From: Mesorhizobium sp. WSM3860
GTDB taxonomy: Bacteria > Pseudomonadota > Alphaproteobacteria > Rhizobiales > Rhizobiaceae
Length of the DNA: 61,914 nucleotides
Direction: 5' to 3'
Assembly (NCBI RefSeq): GCF_002294995.1
Contig: NZ_NSGF01000027.1
Span: 1 to 61,914 of the forward strand
This document shows positions 19,227-28,420 of the stretch, in pieces. Below the pieces are notes generated by a model. That model was not told the DNA's origin, made no database searches, and worked only from the letters and a program-made list of their open reading frames with translations. Position numbers and translations under genes: made by a program. Positions within the stretch are counted from its first letter, which is position 1; every line of letters begins with the position of its first letter.

Positions 19227-19236
19227 GGGGCTCGGA

Positions 19237-20286
19237 TCAGCTTTCGGCGCCGAGGCCCCTGGCGAGCTTGCCGTCCCGGTCATAGGCCTTGACGATCTCG
19301 GCAACAAGCGGATGGCGCACGACATCGCCCTCGTTGAAGCGGACCGTGACGATGCCCGGCACCCCGTCGAGGATGCGCAGCGCCTCGACCAGGCCCGACT
19401 TGGTGTTGGGCGGCAGGTCGATCTGGGTCGGATCGCCGGTGACGATCATGCGCGAGTTCTCGCCGAGACGGGTCAGGAACATCTTCATCTGCATGGGCGT
19501 GGTGTTCTGCGCCTCGTCCAGGATCACCGCGGCATGCGCCAGCGTGCGGCCGCGCATGAAGGCTAAAGGCGCGATCTCGATGACCTCGGCGGCAATCGCC
19601 CGCTCGACCTTGTCGGCCGGCATCATGTCGTAGAGCGCATCGTAAAGCGGCCGCAGATAGGGATCGACCTTCTCCTTCATGTCGCCGGGCAGGAAGCCGA
19701 GCCGCTCGCCGGCCTCGACAGCAGGACGCGACAGCACAATGCGCTCGACCATGCCGCGCTCCAAGAGCATCGCCGCATGGGCCACCGCCAAGTAGGTTTT
19801 GCCGGTGCCGGCTGGGCCGATGCCGAAGACCATTTCGGAGCGCTCCAGCGCGCGCATATAGGCGTCCTGGTTGAGCGAGCGGGCATAGATCGTGCGCTTG
19901 CGCGTGCCGATCTGGGCGGCCGAGACCTTGCCCTTGCGTTCCATGGTCGGCAGCGTCAGCTGGTCGTCGGCGGCGATCGCCATGCGCACGGCGCCGTCGA
20001 CGTCGGATTGGCCGATATCGACGCCCTTCTGCAAAATGCCGTAGAGCGTGTCGAGCGCGCGGCGCGCCTGCTCGGCGGCCGAAGCCGTGCCCTTGATCGC
20101 AAGCTGGTTGCCGCGCGAACGGATGTCGACGCCGAGCTTCTGCTCGAGACGGGCCAGATTCTCGTCGAACTGGCCGTATAGGGCGCTGGCAAGCTTGTTG
20201 TTGTCGAAGGTCAGTACGATGTGCGCCATGTCGGAGGCCCCGGATGCCTGGTTCTGGGGCGGATTCTTCAGTTCAGCAGCGCTCAA
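19237..20286 (-). CDS. phoH: PhoH-like ATPase
   Basis: 349 residues. N-terminal RNA-binding-like part (about 20-90), then a P-loop ATPase domain with Walker A GPAGTGKT at 157-164 and Walker B VILDEAQN. PhoH family proteins are thought to be RNA helicase-like ATPases; linkage with ybeY supports a role in RNA metabolism. E. coli YbeZ is the close counterpart. Confidence 0.94.
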   Translation of the reverse strand: MSAAELKNPPQNQASGASDMAHIVLTFDNNKLASALYGQFDENLARLEQKLGVDIRSRGNQLAIKGTASAAEQARRALDTLYGILQKGVDIGQSDVDGAVRMAIAADDQLTLPTMERKGKVSAAQIGTRKRTIYARSLNQDAYMRALERSEMVFGIGPAGTGKTYLAVAHAAMLLERGMVERIVLSRPAVEAGERLGFLPGDMKEKVDPYLRPLYDALYDMMPADKVERAIAAEVIEIAPLAFMRGRTLAHAAVILDEAQNTTPMQMKMFLTRLGENSRMIVTGDPTQIDLPPNTKSGLVEALRILDGVPGIVTVRFNEGDVVRHPLVAEIVKAYDRDGKLARGLGAES

Positions 20287-20318
20287 CCGTCTCTCCTCAT
20301 CTGCCGAGGCTTGTGGCT

Positions 20319-20367
20319 ATGCATGTCGTTGTCCCAAAACCGCGAGCACTTTTTGGGCGACATGCAT
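20319..20367. repeat. Palindromic intergenic repeat, family A
   Basis: 49-bp palindrome with 10-base perfect arms ATGCATGTCG / CGACATGCAT and an inner CCCAAAA / TTTTTGGG pairing, filling most of the gap between phoH and miaB. Its outermost base is the last base of the miaB TGA stop. Confidence 0.75.
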
Positions 20368-21776
20368 CAGGCCAACTCGGCGAACAGGCTGTTGGGACCT
20401 GTATTCGTGATTCGTACATCGATAATGTCACCGATTCCGCCGGCCTTGTCGTCAACAATAACCGGTTGCAGCCAGGGCGAGCGGCCGACGATCTGACCGG
20501 CACGGCGGCCGGGCTTCTCGATCAGCGTGCTGACGGTGCGGCCGACCAGGCTGGCGATGAATGCCTTCTGCTGCTCGTTGACTAGCGCCTGCAGGCGCTG
20601 CAGCCGCTCGTCCTTCACGGTTTCCAACACATGGCCGTCCATCTCGGCGCCCGGCGTGCCGGGACGCGGCGAATATTTGAACGTGAAGGCGGAAGCGTAA
20701 TTCACCTCGCGCACCAGTTCGAGCGTTGCATCGAAATCCGCATCCGTCTCGCCGGGGAAGCCGACGATGAAGTCGCCGGACATGGCGATATCGGCGCGCG
20801 CGGCGCGGATGCGATCGATGAGGGCCAGATAGTCGCGTGCCGTATGCCTGCGGTTCATCGCCTTCAGTATCCGGTCGGAGCCAGACTGCACTGGTAAATG
20901 CAGATAGGGCATCAAGGCCGGCAGGTCACGGTGCGCTGCGATCAATTCGTCATCCATGTCGCGCGGATGGCTGGTGGTGTAGCGCAGCCGCGCCAGGCCG
21001 GGGATTTCCGCCAGACGGAAGAGCAGGCGGCCGAGGCCCCATTCCTCGCCGTTCTCGCCCTCGCCGTGCCAGGCGTTGACGTTCTGACCGAGCAGCGTCA
21101 CCTCGCGCACGCCGGCCTCGGCGAGGCGCTCGGCCTCGGCGACGATCTGGGCCACCGGCCGCGAGACTTCGGAACCGCGCGTATAGGGCACGACGCAGAA
21201 GGTGCAGAACTTGTCGCAGCCTTCCTGCACGGTAAGGAAAGCGGTGACGCCGCGCTTTGCCAGCTCGGCTCGCTTCGGCTGCGGCAGATGCTCGAATTTG
21301 TCCTCGATGGCGTAGTCGGTCTCGACGATCTTCTCGCCGCCGCGCACCCTCGCCAGCACGTCGGGCAGCCGGTGATAGGTCTGCGGGCCGATGACGAGAT
21401 CGACGGCCGGCGCCCGGCGTATGATTTCCGCCCCTTCGGCCTGCGCCACGCAGCCGGCGACACCGATCAGCAGCTCGCGGCCGGCCTCGGCGCGCTCGGC
21501 CTTCATGTCGCGGATCCGGCCAAGCTCCGAATAGACCTTTTCGGCCGCCTTCTCGCGGATGTGGCAGGTGTTGAGCAGCACCAGATCGGCGTCCTCGACG
21601 GCGTCGGTGGCGACATAGCCGTCGGCGGCCAGCGCATCGGTCATACGCTGGGAATCGTAGACATTCATCTGGCAGCCATAAGTCTTGACGAAGACTTTCT
21701 TCGCCGCCCCGGCCGGCACCGGCTTGCGCTCGGGCGCGGTGCCGATGTCGTGACTTTCGATCGTGTTCAGTTCCAT
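20367..21776 (-). CDS. miaB: tRNA-2-methylthio-N6-dimethylallyladenosine synthase
   Basis: Radical-SAM methylthiotransferase acting on A37 of tRNAs. 469 residues: N-terminal UPF0004 domain with VKTYGCQMN (C35), a radical SAM CxxxCxxC cluster in GCDKFCTFCVVPY, and a C-terminal TRAM domain. The start is placed at MELNTIES; a TTG ten codons upstream is possible but less likely. Its stop touches a palindromic repeat. Confidence 0.96.
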   Translation of the reverse strand: MELNTIESHDIGTAPERKPVPAGAAKKVFVKTYGCQMNVYDSQRMTDALAADGYVATDAVEDADLVLLNTCHIREKAAEKVYSELGRIRDMKAERAEAGRELLIGVAGCVAQAEGAEIIRRAPAVDLVIGPQTYHRLPDVLARVRGGEKIVETDYAIEDKFEHLPQPKRAELAKRGVTAFLTVQEGCDKFCTFCVVPYTRGSEVSRPVAQIVAEAERLAEAGVREVTLLGQNVNAWHGEGENGEEWGLGRLLFRLAEIPGLARLRYTTSHPRDMDDELIAAHRDLPALMPYLHLPVQSGSDRILKAMNRRHTARDYLALIDRIRAARADIAMSGDFIVGFPGETDADFDATLELVREVNYASAFTFKYSPRPGTPGAEMDGHVLETVKDERLQRLQALVNEQQKAFIASLVGRTVSTLIEKPGRRAGQIVGRSPWLQPVIVDDKAGGIGDIIDVRITNTGPNSLFAELA

Positions 21777-21851
21777 CGGGCGGCTTCTAACGCCTTTCCG
21801 TGACAAAAAACAGCCGTTTCCGCCAGGCTACGCCCGCCGCGCGTCCGTTTT

Positions 21852-22664
21852 TCAAGCGATGCGCTGACGACTGGGGCGCGGATCGGCGAGCGCAGCCTGC
21901 ATCATCTCGCGCACCCTAGCTTCCATCAATCTTGCCGTTTCCTTGCGGTTCGAGCCCTTGGAGAAGGGCACCGGATCACCGAAATGCACTTCGGCATCGA
22001 GCGAGCCTTCGGCAAGCAGACCCTTCAAATGCGGTATCAGGTCCTGATCGCCGATCCAGGCGGCGATCGGCCGGTGACGGCGGCCCATCGGCACGCCGTG
22101 CAGGCGCGTATAGGCGATCGCCACCGGCTGGATGAAGACCCGGTCCGCCGCCCCTTCCGAAATCGCCATCGAGGCAGCGCCGAACAAGGTGCTCTTGAAC
22201 GGCAGCACCAGATTGCCGTCGCCGGTCGAACCCTCGGCGAACAGCACCATGGCATCGCCCTTGGCCATGCGTTTGGCGATCTCGCTCGCCTGGTCGCCGG
22301 AGGTGCGCTTGCGCTCGCGCTCGATGAAGACGGTGCGCTGCAGCTTGGACAGCATGCCGATCATCGGCCAGCCTTCCATGTCGGCCCTGGCGATGAACTT
22401 CACATCGACAAAGGAGCCGAGCACCATGATGTCGGTCCAGGAGATGTGGTTGGCCGCGATGAGCAAGGGCCTCTCCTTCGACAGCGCGCCTTTCACGTGC
22501 ACGCGCATGCCGAGCGCCTTGAGGATCATGCTGTGCCAGATTCTGAGGACGACCGTCTCCGGCCAAAGCCTCGTCTTCATCGACAGGAGCTGCAGCGGCG
22601 CCAGCACCAGCGTGCCGGCGGCGACCAGGCCGAACGCCAGGAAAATCCGCAATTTCTTGATCAT
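21852..22664 (-). CDS. Lysophospholipid (1-acylglycerol-3-phosphate type) acyltransferase
   Basis: 270 residues with an N-terminal membrane segment (IFLAFGLVAAGTLVLAPLQLL). Acyltransferase motif HX4D is in NHISWTD (H73, D78) and the glycerol-phosphate motif in FAEGSTGDG. It transfers an acyl chain to a lysolipid at the inner membrane. Rhizobia have both PlsC (phosphatidic acid) and OlsA (ornithine lipid) of this family and sequence alone does not separate them here. Confidence 0.88.
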   Translation of the reverse strand: MIKKLRIFLAFGLVAAGTLVLAPLQLLSMKTRLWPETVVLRIWHSMILKALGMRVHVKGALSKERPLLIAANHISWTDIMVLGSFVDVKFIARADMEGWPMIGMLSKLQRTVFIERERKRTSGDQASEIAKRMAKGDAMVLFAEGSTGDGNLVLPFKSTLFGAASMAISEGAADRVFIQPVAIAYTRLHGVPMGRRHRPIAAWIGDQDLIPHLKGLLAEGSLDAEVHFGDPVPFSKGSNRKETARLMEARVREMMQAALADPRPSRQRIA

Positions 22665-22740
22665 TCGCCTCCGGCCCTGTCCTTACAGCGCCGCGCGTCC
22701 TCTCGGGCGCGCAAAGGACGCTGTAAAACACCCCAATTTT

Positions 22741-22786
22741 GCGCATGATCCTTTCCGAAAATCGGACCGATTTCGGGGTCATGCGC
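22741..22786. repeat. Palindromic intergenic repeat, family A
   Basis: 46-bp nested palindrome: outer arms GCGCATGA / TCATGCGC, inner near-repeat CCGAAAATCGG / CCGATTTCGG. This GATC..CCGAAA pattern is a common rhizobial intergenic element. It ends 7 bases from the rimI stop. Confidence 0.75.
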
Positions 22787-22793
22787 CGTCTGG

Positions 22794-23288
22794 CTAGCGA
22801 AGATCGCGGCGCATGACAAGCGCGCCGGTCGGCCCGTGCTCGGTCGACCGGTAGTAGTTCGGACGCTGGCCGACCTGTCGGAAGCCGAGCCGGCGATAGA
22901 GCGCGATGGCCGGCGCATTGGTCTCGTCGACCTCGAGGAACAGCGCCTCGGCGCGCTGCGCATGCAGTTCGCGCAGCACCGCGTCCATCAATTGCCAGCC
23001 GAGCCCCTGGCGGCGATGGGCGCGAGCAACCGCGACCGTAAGGATCTCGCCCTCGCCTGCCGCGAGCCGCGCCAGCACGAAACCGACCGGCGGCTTCGCA
23101 CCCTGCCCGGTTTCACGCGCGGCGTAGCCGAACACGGTGTCCTGTTCGAGCAATGCCGCGAACTCGCCATCGGTCCAGGGGCGAACGAAATCCTCGCGAT
23201 GCAGCACCGCAACGGCGGCGCTGTCGGCAACCGTCAGCGGCTCCAGCGCATAATCCCTGCGGCGCGGCTGAAAGAAAGGTATGCGCAT
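22794..23288 (-). CDS. rimI: Ribosomal-protein-alanine N-acetyltransferase (RimI-like)
   Basis: 164-residue GNAT enzyme. Acetyl-CoA binding motif VARAHRRQGLGWQL and the C-terminal LYRRLGF block are typical of RimI, which acetylates the N-terminus of S18. Overlaps the tsaB stop by one base (TGATG), the usual tsaB-rimI pairing. Confidence 0.92.
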   Translation of the reverse strand: MRIPFFQPRRRDYALEPLTVADSAAVAVLHREDFVRPWTDGEFAALLEQDTVFGYAARETGQGAKPPVGFVLARLAAGEGEILTVAVARAHRRQGLGWQLMDAVLRELHAQRAEALFLEVDETNAPAIALYRRLGFRQVGQRPNYYRSTEHGPTGALVMRRDLR

Positions 23289-24016
23289 CAGGACTTTTTT
23301 CCCTTGGGTGCGTGATCCGCTCCAGAACGCGGCTTTCCGGCTTCATGGCCCTGCCTTGGCAGAATGAAACCAGCCTGCGGCTTGGCGTCGGCGCCGCGCA
23401 GATAGAGCGGCTTCGGCTTTTCGCCTGGCTCCTTGGCGGCGGCGAGCCGGGCATAGGTGGCTATGTCGGCTGTGGCTACGGCCGGCCCGGTGTCGAAACC
23501 ATGTCCAGTCGCCGCAATCAGCGGCGCGGCGGTTCCGGTGACGACCGCTTTCGCATCGAGTGCCATTGCGGTCGCTTGGAAAAGCGTGGCCACAGCTGGT
23601 CCGTAAGCCATAACTAACGCTTCATCGAAAAGCGCCGCATGGAGTTCTTCGCGGCCGGCGTCGAGGGCCGCGAGCACGGCGCGACCGGGAAAGGCATTCG
23701 CGGCCTCCGCCGCCAAGGCTTCCAGCGTCGTCACGCCGATGGCCGGGATTTTCAGCGCCAGGGCCAGGCCGCGCGCGGTCGAGACGCCAACGCGCAGGCC
23801 GGTGAAAGAACCGGGGCCGATCGAGACGGCTACGGCATCCAAGCCTTGGTAGCCGATCCCGCTGACCTTTAGTGCCGCCTCGATGACAGCCATCAGATGC
23901 TCGGCATGCCCTTTGCCGAGGTCGAGCACCTGGCGGCCAAGCTCTATGCCAGCGTCAGCCTCGTAGACGCAAGCGGCGCAGAGATTGGCGGCGCAGTCGA
24001 TGGCGAGCAGCTTCAT
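23288..24016 (-). CDS. tsaB: tRNA threonylcarbamoyladenosine biosynthesis protein TsaB
   Basis: 242-residue ASKHA-fold partner of TsaD in t6A37 synthesis. The N-terminus MKLLAIDCA and the signature SIGPGSFTGLRVGVSTARGLA are diagnostic. The start at MKLL is chosen from the family; the 21 codons upstream are not conserved. TGATG overlap couples it to rimI. Confidence 0.95.
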   Translation of the reverse strand: MKLLAIDCAANLCAACVYEADAGIELGRQVLDLGKGHAEHLMAVIEAALKVSGIGYQGLDAVAVSIGPGSFTGLRVGVSTARGLALALKIPAIGVTTLEALAAEAANAFPGRAVLAALDAGREELHAALFDEALVMAYGPAVATLFQATAMALDAKAVVTGTAAPLIAATGHGFDTGPAVATADIATYARLAAAKEPGEKPKPLYLRGADAKPQAGFILPRQGHEAGKPRSGADHAPKGKKS

Positions 24017-24129
24017 AGGGCCGGTTAACCAACTGGATCGAAACACATTCCCTGTGCCCGGCATGGCCCGCCGCCGCAAGGGCCAAGCCCCATAAATGTT
24101 ACGCGGCTAGGCTTTCGCAATGCCGGTGA

Positions 24130-25242
24130 CTAGCCCGCAGCCGCGATACGCAGCACGTGGTTGTCCCAGACATAGTCAGGCTCAGCGCGCGTCGAGCCAG
24201 CACCGCCGACGATCTCGCCAGCGCCGGTCGTCGCCATGAAGCCGGCGCCGTCCGGCGCGAGACCGCAAACATCGACAAGCGACTTCGTTGCAATAACGCG
24301 TCCGCTGGCGGCATCGATGACGGCCAGCGAATTACCCTCCGGCGAGGTGACGGCGACGGTGCCGGTACCGGGATTGGCGGCAACCGAGCCGATGTAGTTG
24401 CGGAAGCCGGAGAGCACGTCTTGCGGCATCTCCAAAAGCTCGAGCTCCTTGCCGCGCGCGGCGCGGCCGACCAACGCCGGGCGGTCAGTCGCCGACCCCC
24501 GATACTGGCAGCCGAACCAGACGGTGCCGGCTTGGTCGCGGTCCATGTGGCGGATCGACAGCTGATGCAGCGCCGGCGGCAGCTCGTGCTTTTCGATCAG
24601 GTCGCCGGTGATGCGGTCGACCAGCGTGTAGGAAGGCTTCATCGTTGCGAGGTTGAGCTCGGCGCGGCCGAAATCCGGATGCGTTTCGATGCCGCCATTG
24701 GCAATGGCGAGCGTCCTGCCGTCACCGAGCAGCAGCAGTTCGTGCGGACCCATGCCATAGGTCGGGAACTCGCCGATGCGGCTGAACTTCGTCCGCGCGT
24801 CATAGACGCCGACGACGCCGACGGCATTGTCGAAATCGTTTTCGGTTGCATAGAGCAGCGCGCCGTCGGACGAGAACACGCCATGGCCGAAGAAGTGCCG
24901 GCCGGCGACGCTGGCTATAGTCAAAGGCTTCTCGCGACCGGTGTGGTCGAAGACGACCGCGAAGGTGCCGGGTTGGCGGGCGAAGACGACCGAGCGCTTC
25001 GCCACCGGATCGAAGGTGACGTCGTGGCCCCGGTCGGGCAGATCGAGCGTGTGCAGGATCTTGCCGGCCTCGGAGAGCACGGCGGCGCCGAAGCTGCCGT
25101 CGCGCCTGACGAAGGCCGTGGCGAAGACGGCGTCCGTGGCAAGCGTCTCCGCCCAGGCGCGCGGCGCCATCGCCGCTGCGAAGCCGGCGCCGGCGGCACG
25201 CAGAAAATCGCGGCGATCGATGAGCGGCGTCCTCACGAGCAT
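24130..25242 (-). CDS. DUF1513 protein, Tat-exported, iron operon
   Basis: 370 residues with a twin-arginine signal (RRDFLRAAGAGF, cleavage near APRAWA), so it is probably folded before export to the periplasm. The mature part has a repeating pattern of a beta-propeller (DGALLYATENDF, DGRTLAIANGG, GTVAVTSPEGN). DUF1513 proteins usually close imelysin operons; their function is unknown. The start overlaps the preceding imelysin stop (TGATG). The last gene of the operon. Confidence 0.88.
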   Translation of the reverse strand: MLVRTPLIDRRDFLRAAGAGFAAAMAPRAWAETLATDAVFATAFVRRDGSFGAAVLSEAGKILHTLDLPDRGHDVTFDPVAKRSVVFARQPGTFAVVFDHTGREKPLTIASVAGRHFFGHGVFSSDGALLYATENDFDNAVGVVGVYDARTKFSRIGEFPTYGMGPHELLLLGDGRTLAIANGGIETHPDFGRAELNLATMKPSYTLVDRITGDLIEKHELPPALHQLSIRHMDRDQAGTVWFGCQYRGSATDRPALVGRAARGKELELLEMPQDVLSGFRNYIGSVAANPGTGTVAVTSPEGNSLAVIDAASGRVIATKSLVDVCGLAPDGAGFMATTGAGEIVGGAGSTRAEPDYVWDNHVLRIAAAG

Positions 25243-26321
25243 CAGTCCCCATCCAGCGACGAAAAGCCGGCGGTCAGGCCGAACTCGGCGGTCATCCTGG
25301 TGCCGAACAGGGTCGAGAGGCTGGAGGTGATCAGCGCGAGATGCTCGAGCTTGTCGCGCGGCGCCGGATCGGCGAGCGCCTTGTCGATCGGGCCGGTCAC
25401 AGACTTCGCCGTCGCCACGCCGTTGGTCAGCTGGATGTGGATGGACTCGGCCATCCACCGCGCATCGGCGGGCAGCGCATCGCCAAGCTTCGAGACCTGG
25501 AACAGCTTGTCGATGCCGGACAAATTTCCGGCCAGCGAATTCAGCGTGTTCTGCGAGCGCCAGTAGATCGCCTGCTTCGGCTTGTCAGCACCCGGCTTCG
25601 CGCCAAGAAAACCCTTGAGCCGCACTTCGCGGATCATTTCCAGCTCGTTGATGAAAACGCCGACCAGTTCCGTCACCGCTTCGGTGCCATCACGATAGAG
25701 CGGGTTCTTCGGCCCCGGATTGGCCCAGAGCGAGACAAAACCATCGGGCTTGCTCCACGCTTCGCGGACCTCGCCGGCGATCGCTTGGATGTTGCTGGCC
25801 ACCGCCGCCCCGTAGGCGCAGCGATAGGGATCGTCCTTATTGGCAAGCGTTTCGGCGCCATCGCCGAACAACACATATTCGAGCGCGCCCAAACCCTGCA
25901 TGGCGACGCTCTTGCCAGCAAGCTGCGCCGGATCGGCGGCAGAGGGATCCTTGGCAGCGAGGGTCGACTGCACCTGCCTCAATCCGATGCTCTTGCGGTC
26001 CGGCCAGTAAAGCATGCGCTCCAGCCGGTCGTTCTCCTTGACCGGCCCGAAGCCGATGATCTCGGCCACCGACCAGGCTTCGACTGTGGCCGAAAACTCG
26101 GTACGCGCCGCATCGAGATTTTGCTGGGAGGGCGCATTGCAGAGCTGGCGCATCGCCTGGGTCAGGGTCCCGGCATGGTCGTCGAGGCTGGCGTAGGCCG
26201 GGCGGACGAAGCCGTCGATCGCGCGTCCGACGACATCGGAGGCTTTGACCGCGGCCTGGGTCGGCAAGGCCGCGGCCAGCAAGAAAGGAAGGGCAAGCGC
26301 GGCGGCACGTCGGTTAAACAT
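25242..26321 (-). CDS. Imelysin-family periplasmic protein, second copy
   Basis: 359 residues with a Sec signal peptide (MFNRRAAALALPFLLAAALPTQA). It belongs to the imelysin/insulin-cleaving-metallopeptidase-like fold (AEIIGFGPV, LGALEYVLFG). The GxHxxE motif of imelysins is degenerate here: the equivalent segment is GLGALEYVLFG, keeping the glutamate but not the histidine. It therefore probably does not bind metal as imelysin 1 does. Overlaps its neighbours by TGATG on both sides, so it is tightly coupled with the di-haem protein and DUF1513. Confidence 0.88.
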   Translation of the reverse strand: MFNRRAAALALPFLLAAALPTQAAVKASDVVGRAIDGFVRPAYASLDDHAGTLTQAMRQLCNAPSQQNLDAARTEFSATVEAWSVAEIIGFGPVKENDRLERMLYWPDRKSIGLRQVQSTLAAKDPSAADPAQLAGKSVAMQGLGALEYVLFGDGAETLANKDDPYRCAYGAAVASNIQAIAGEVREAWSKPDGFVSLWANPGPKNPLYRDGTEAVTELVGVFINELEMIREVRLKGFLGAKPGADKPKQAIYWRSQNTLNSLAGNLSGIDKLFQVSKLGDALPADARWMAESIHIQLTNGVATAKSVTGPIDKALADPAPRDKLEHLALITSSLSTLFGTRMTAEFGLTAGFSSLDGD

Positions 26322-27922
26322 CAGAGCGACTCCAGGAATTTGATCAGCGCATCGCGGTCGGCGGCAGCTGCGCCGGCAAAGCGGTCGCGCGCCTTCTGGC
26401 CCTCGCCGCCATGCCACAGGATCGCCTCTTCGAGCGTCCGCGCGCGGCCGTCATGCAGATAGAAGCTGTTGCCGTTGACCGTGGCGGTCAGGCCAATGCC
26501 CCAAAGCGGCGGCGTGCGCCATTCGCTGCCGCTCGCTTCCCCCACGCGCTGCCCGTCGGCGAGACCTTCGCCCATGTCGTGCAGCAGGAAATCGGAATAG
26601 GGCCAGATCAGTTGGAAGGCTTGCGCCTTGTTGGGCGTGCCACGCATGGTGACGAATTTCGGCGTGTGGCAGGAAATGCAGCCCATCTCGTAGAATTGCT
26701 TCTTGCCGGAAAGAACCTCCGGCTTATCGAGGTCGCGCCGCGCCGGCACAGCGAGGTTCTGCGAATAGAAGGTGACGAGGTCCATGACGGGGGGCGGCGC
26801 TTCCGCGACGCCCAAGCGCTGCTGCACGCCATTCGGCAGGGCCAGGCAAGCCTTCTCAGCCTCGGTGCAGTCGCCCCAATGCTTCGGCACTTCCGGCGTC
26901 GAGATGCCGATATCGCCGGCAAAGGCATCGGCGGCCTGCTGCCGGATCGACGCGGCCTGCGCTTTCCAACCGAAGCGGCCCAAAGTTATCTCGCCGCTCA
27001 GCTCCTCGCGAACGATGTTCGGCCTGCCGGAGACGCCGTCTCTGTCGCGGTCATCCGGATCGGCTTGGGCGAGGATGTCGGCCGGGGCGATCTGCTCGAT
27101 CAGGCCGAGCCCGATCATCGGCGGCGTCAGGCGCGGCGACAACGTCGTGCGCGGATCGAGCGGACCATAGCCCAGATTCTCGACCGAGTAGCGGGGCTTG
27201 CGCAGCGAAACGACGGCACCGTCGCCCAGCGTGACCTTCTCTTGCGAATAGTCGATGCGCATGCGGCCTTCACCCTTGAGGCGGGGAACCGCCAGATCCT
27301 GCAATTGCGAGCCATAGACAGGATCGGGGAAATTCAGCAGCTTGTGGTCGGCAAGTGCGGCTCTCTCCTCGGCATTGCTTGCATCGCGCGCCAACCGCAA
27401 GACCATCGACGTCGAGCCTGTGCCGCTTTCCGGCGGACGGCCGCGACCATCCTTCAGATGGCAGTTCTGGCAGGCGCGTTCGTTGAAGAGCGGACCGAGC
27501 CCGTCGGACGCCTGGGTCGACGACGGCGACGACACCCAGTTCTTACGGAAAAGCGCATTGCCGAGCTTGAAGGTCCCCTCCTCCTCAAAGGTGATGTTGG
27601 CGGCAGACTGCGAGAAGGCGTCCCGTTTGACCTCCTTCCTCGACGTGCCGGCGCCGCCCTGCATCAGCTCGAACGGTTCGGGCTTTGTAAAGTCGGTCGT
27701 AGGCTTGGTGACCGCCAGCACCCGCGCCTGATCCTCCAGCGTCAGATCTGTGCGGCTCGTCGGCAGACCTGCCGGCTCGCCCGCCATGGCGGGAGCAGAA
27801 AGCGTGATAGCCAGCAGGAGCGTGGCACCGCGAGAAATCCGGTATCGCGGGTTCCTCGGGAGCAGCAGGCCGGCTATCCCGGCCCGCCGCGAGCGGCGCG
27901 AAAAATCTATCGGGCGCCGCAT
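26321..27922 (-). CDS. Di-haem oxidoreductase, putative peroxidase (DUF1111/DHOR)
   Basis: 533 residues with an N-terminal export signal (RISRGATLLLAITLSAPAMA) and two c-type haem sites, CQNCH (151-155) and CISCH (415-419), plus the DRDRDGVSGR segment typical of the family. It is probably a periplasmic electron-transfer or peroxidase-like protein; a role in iron oxidation state during uptake is inferred from its constant company with imelysins. It starts 12 bases after the bfr stop and overlaps imelysin 2. Confidence 0.9.
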   Translation of the reverse strand: MRRPIDFSRRSRRAGIAGLLLPRNPRYRISRGATLLLAITLSAPAMAGEPAGLPTSRTDLTLEDQARVLAVTKPTTDFTKPEPFELMQGGAGTSRKEVKRDAFSQSAANITFEEEGTFKLGNALFRKNWVSSPSSTQASDGLGPLFNERACQNCHLKDGRGRPPESGTGSTSMVLRLARDASNAEERAALADHKLLNFPDPVYGSQLQDLAVPRLKGEGRMRIDYSQEKVTLGDGAVVSLRKPRYSVENLGYGPLDPRTTLSPRLTPPMIGLGLIEQIAPADILAQADPDDRDRDGVSGRPNIVREELSGEITLGRFGWKAQAASIRQQAADAFAGDIGISTPEVPKHWGDCTEAEKACLALPNGVQQRLGVAEAPPPVMDLVTFYSQNLAVPARRDLDKPEVLSGKKQFYEMGCISCHTPKFVTMRGTPNKAQAFQLIWPYSDFLLHDMGEGLADGQRVGEASGSEWRTPPLWGIGLTATVNGNSFYLHDGRARTLEEAILWHGGEGQKARDRFAGAAAADRDALIKFLESL

Positions 27923-27934
27923 TCCCGCATGTCC

Positions 27935-28420
27935 TTACTCCGCCTCGTTGGCCGAGTCGGCGTTGAGCTGGCCGTATTTCTCCTCGCCGATCGAGGCGAG
28001 CAGGTCGAGCTGACTCTCCAGGAAGTCGATATGGCCTTCCTCGTCTGTCAGCAGATCTTCGAACAATTTCATCGACACGTAGTCGCCCGCATCCTGGCAA
28101 ATCTCGCGGGAGCGCTTGTAGGAGGTGCGCGCGTCATATTCGCCGGCGAGATCGGATTCGAGCACTTCCTTCACATTCTGGCCGATACGCAACGGCGCGA
28201 CCGACTGCAGGTTCGGATGGCCTTCGAGGAAGATGATGCGGGCAACCAGCCGGTCGGCATGATGCATTTCCTCGATCGATTCCGCCCGTTCCTTCTTCGC
28301 CAGCTTGGTGTAGCCCCAGTCCTCGAGCAGACGATAGTGGACCCAGTACTGATTGACAGCTCCAAGCTCCAGAAACAGGGCCTCGTTAAGCCGCTCGATG
28401 ACCTGCGGTTCGCCTTTCAT
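27935..28420 (-). CDS. bfr: Bacterioferritin
   Basis: 161-residue haem ferritin storing cytosolic iron. All ferroxidase-centre ligands are in place (E18, E51, H54, E94, E127, H130), as is the haem-ligand Met52 (EEMHHAD), so this is a haem-binding and catalytically competent subunit. Its start lies 35 bases inside the end of bfd, so the two are translated in overlapping frames. It is unusual to find it between the genes of an imelysin operon. Confidence 0.97.
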   Translation of the reverse strand: MKGEPQVIERLNEALFLELGAVNQYWVHYRLLEDWGYTKLAKKERAESIEEMHHADRLVARIIFLEGHPNLQSVAPLRIGQNVKEVLESDLAGEYDARTSYKRSREICQDAGDYVSMKLFEDLLTDEEGHIDFLESQLDLLASIGEEKYGQLNADSANEAE

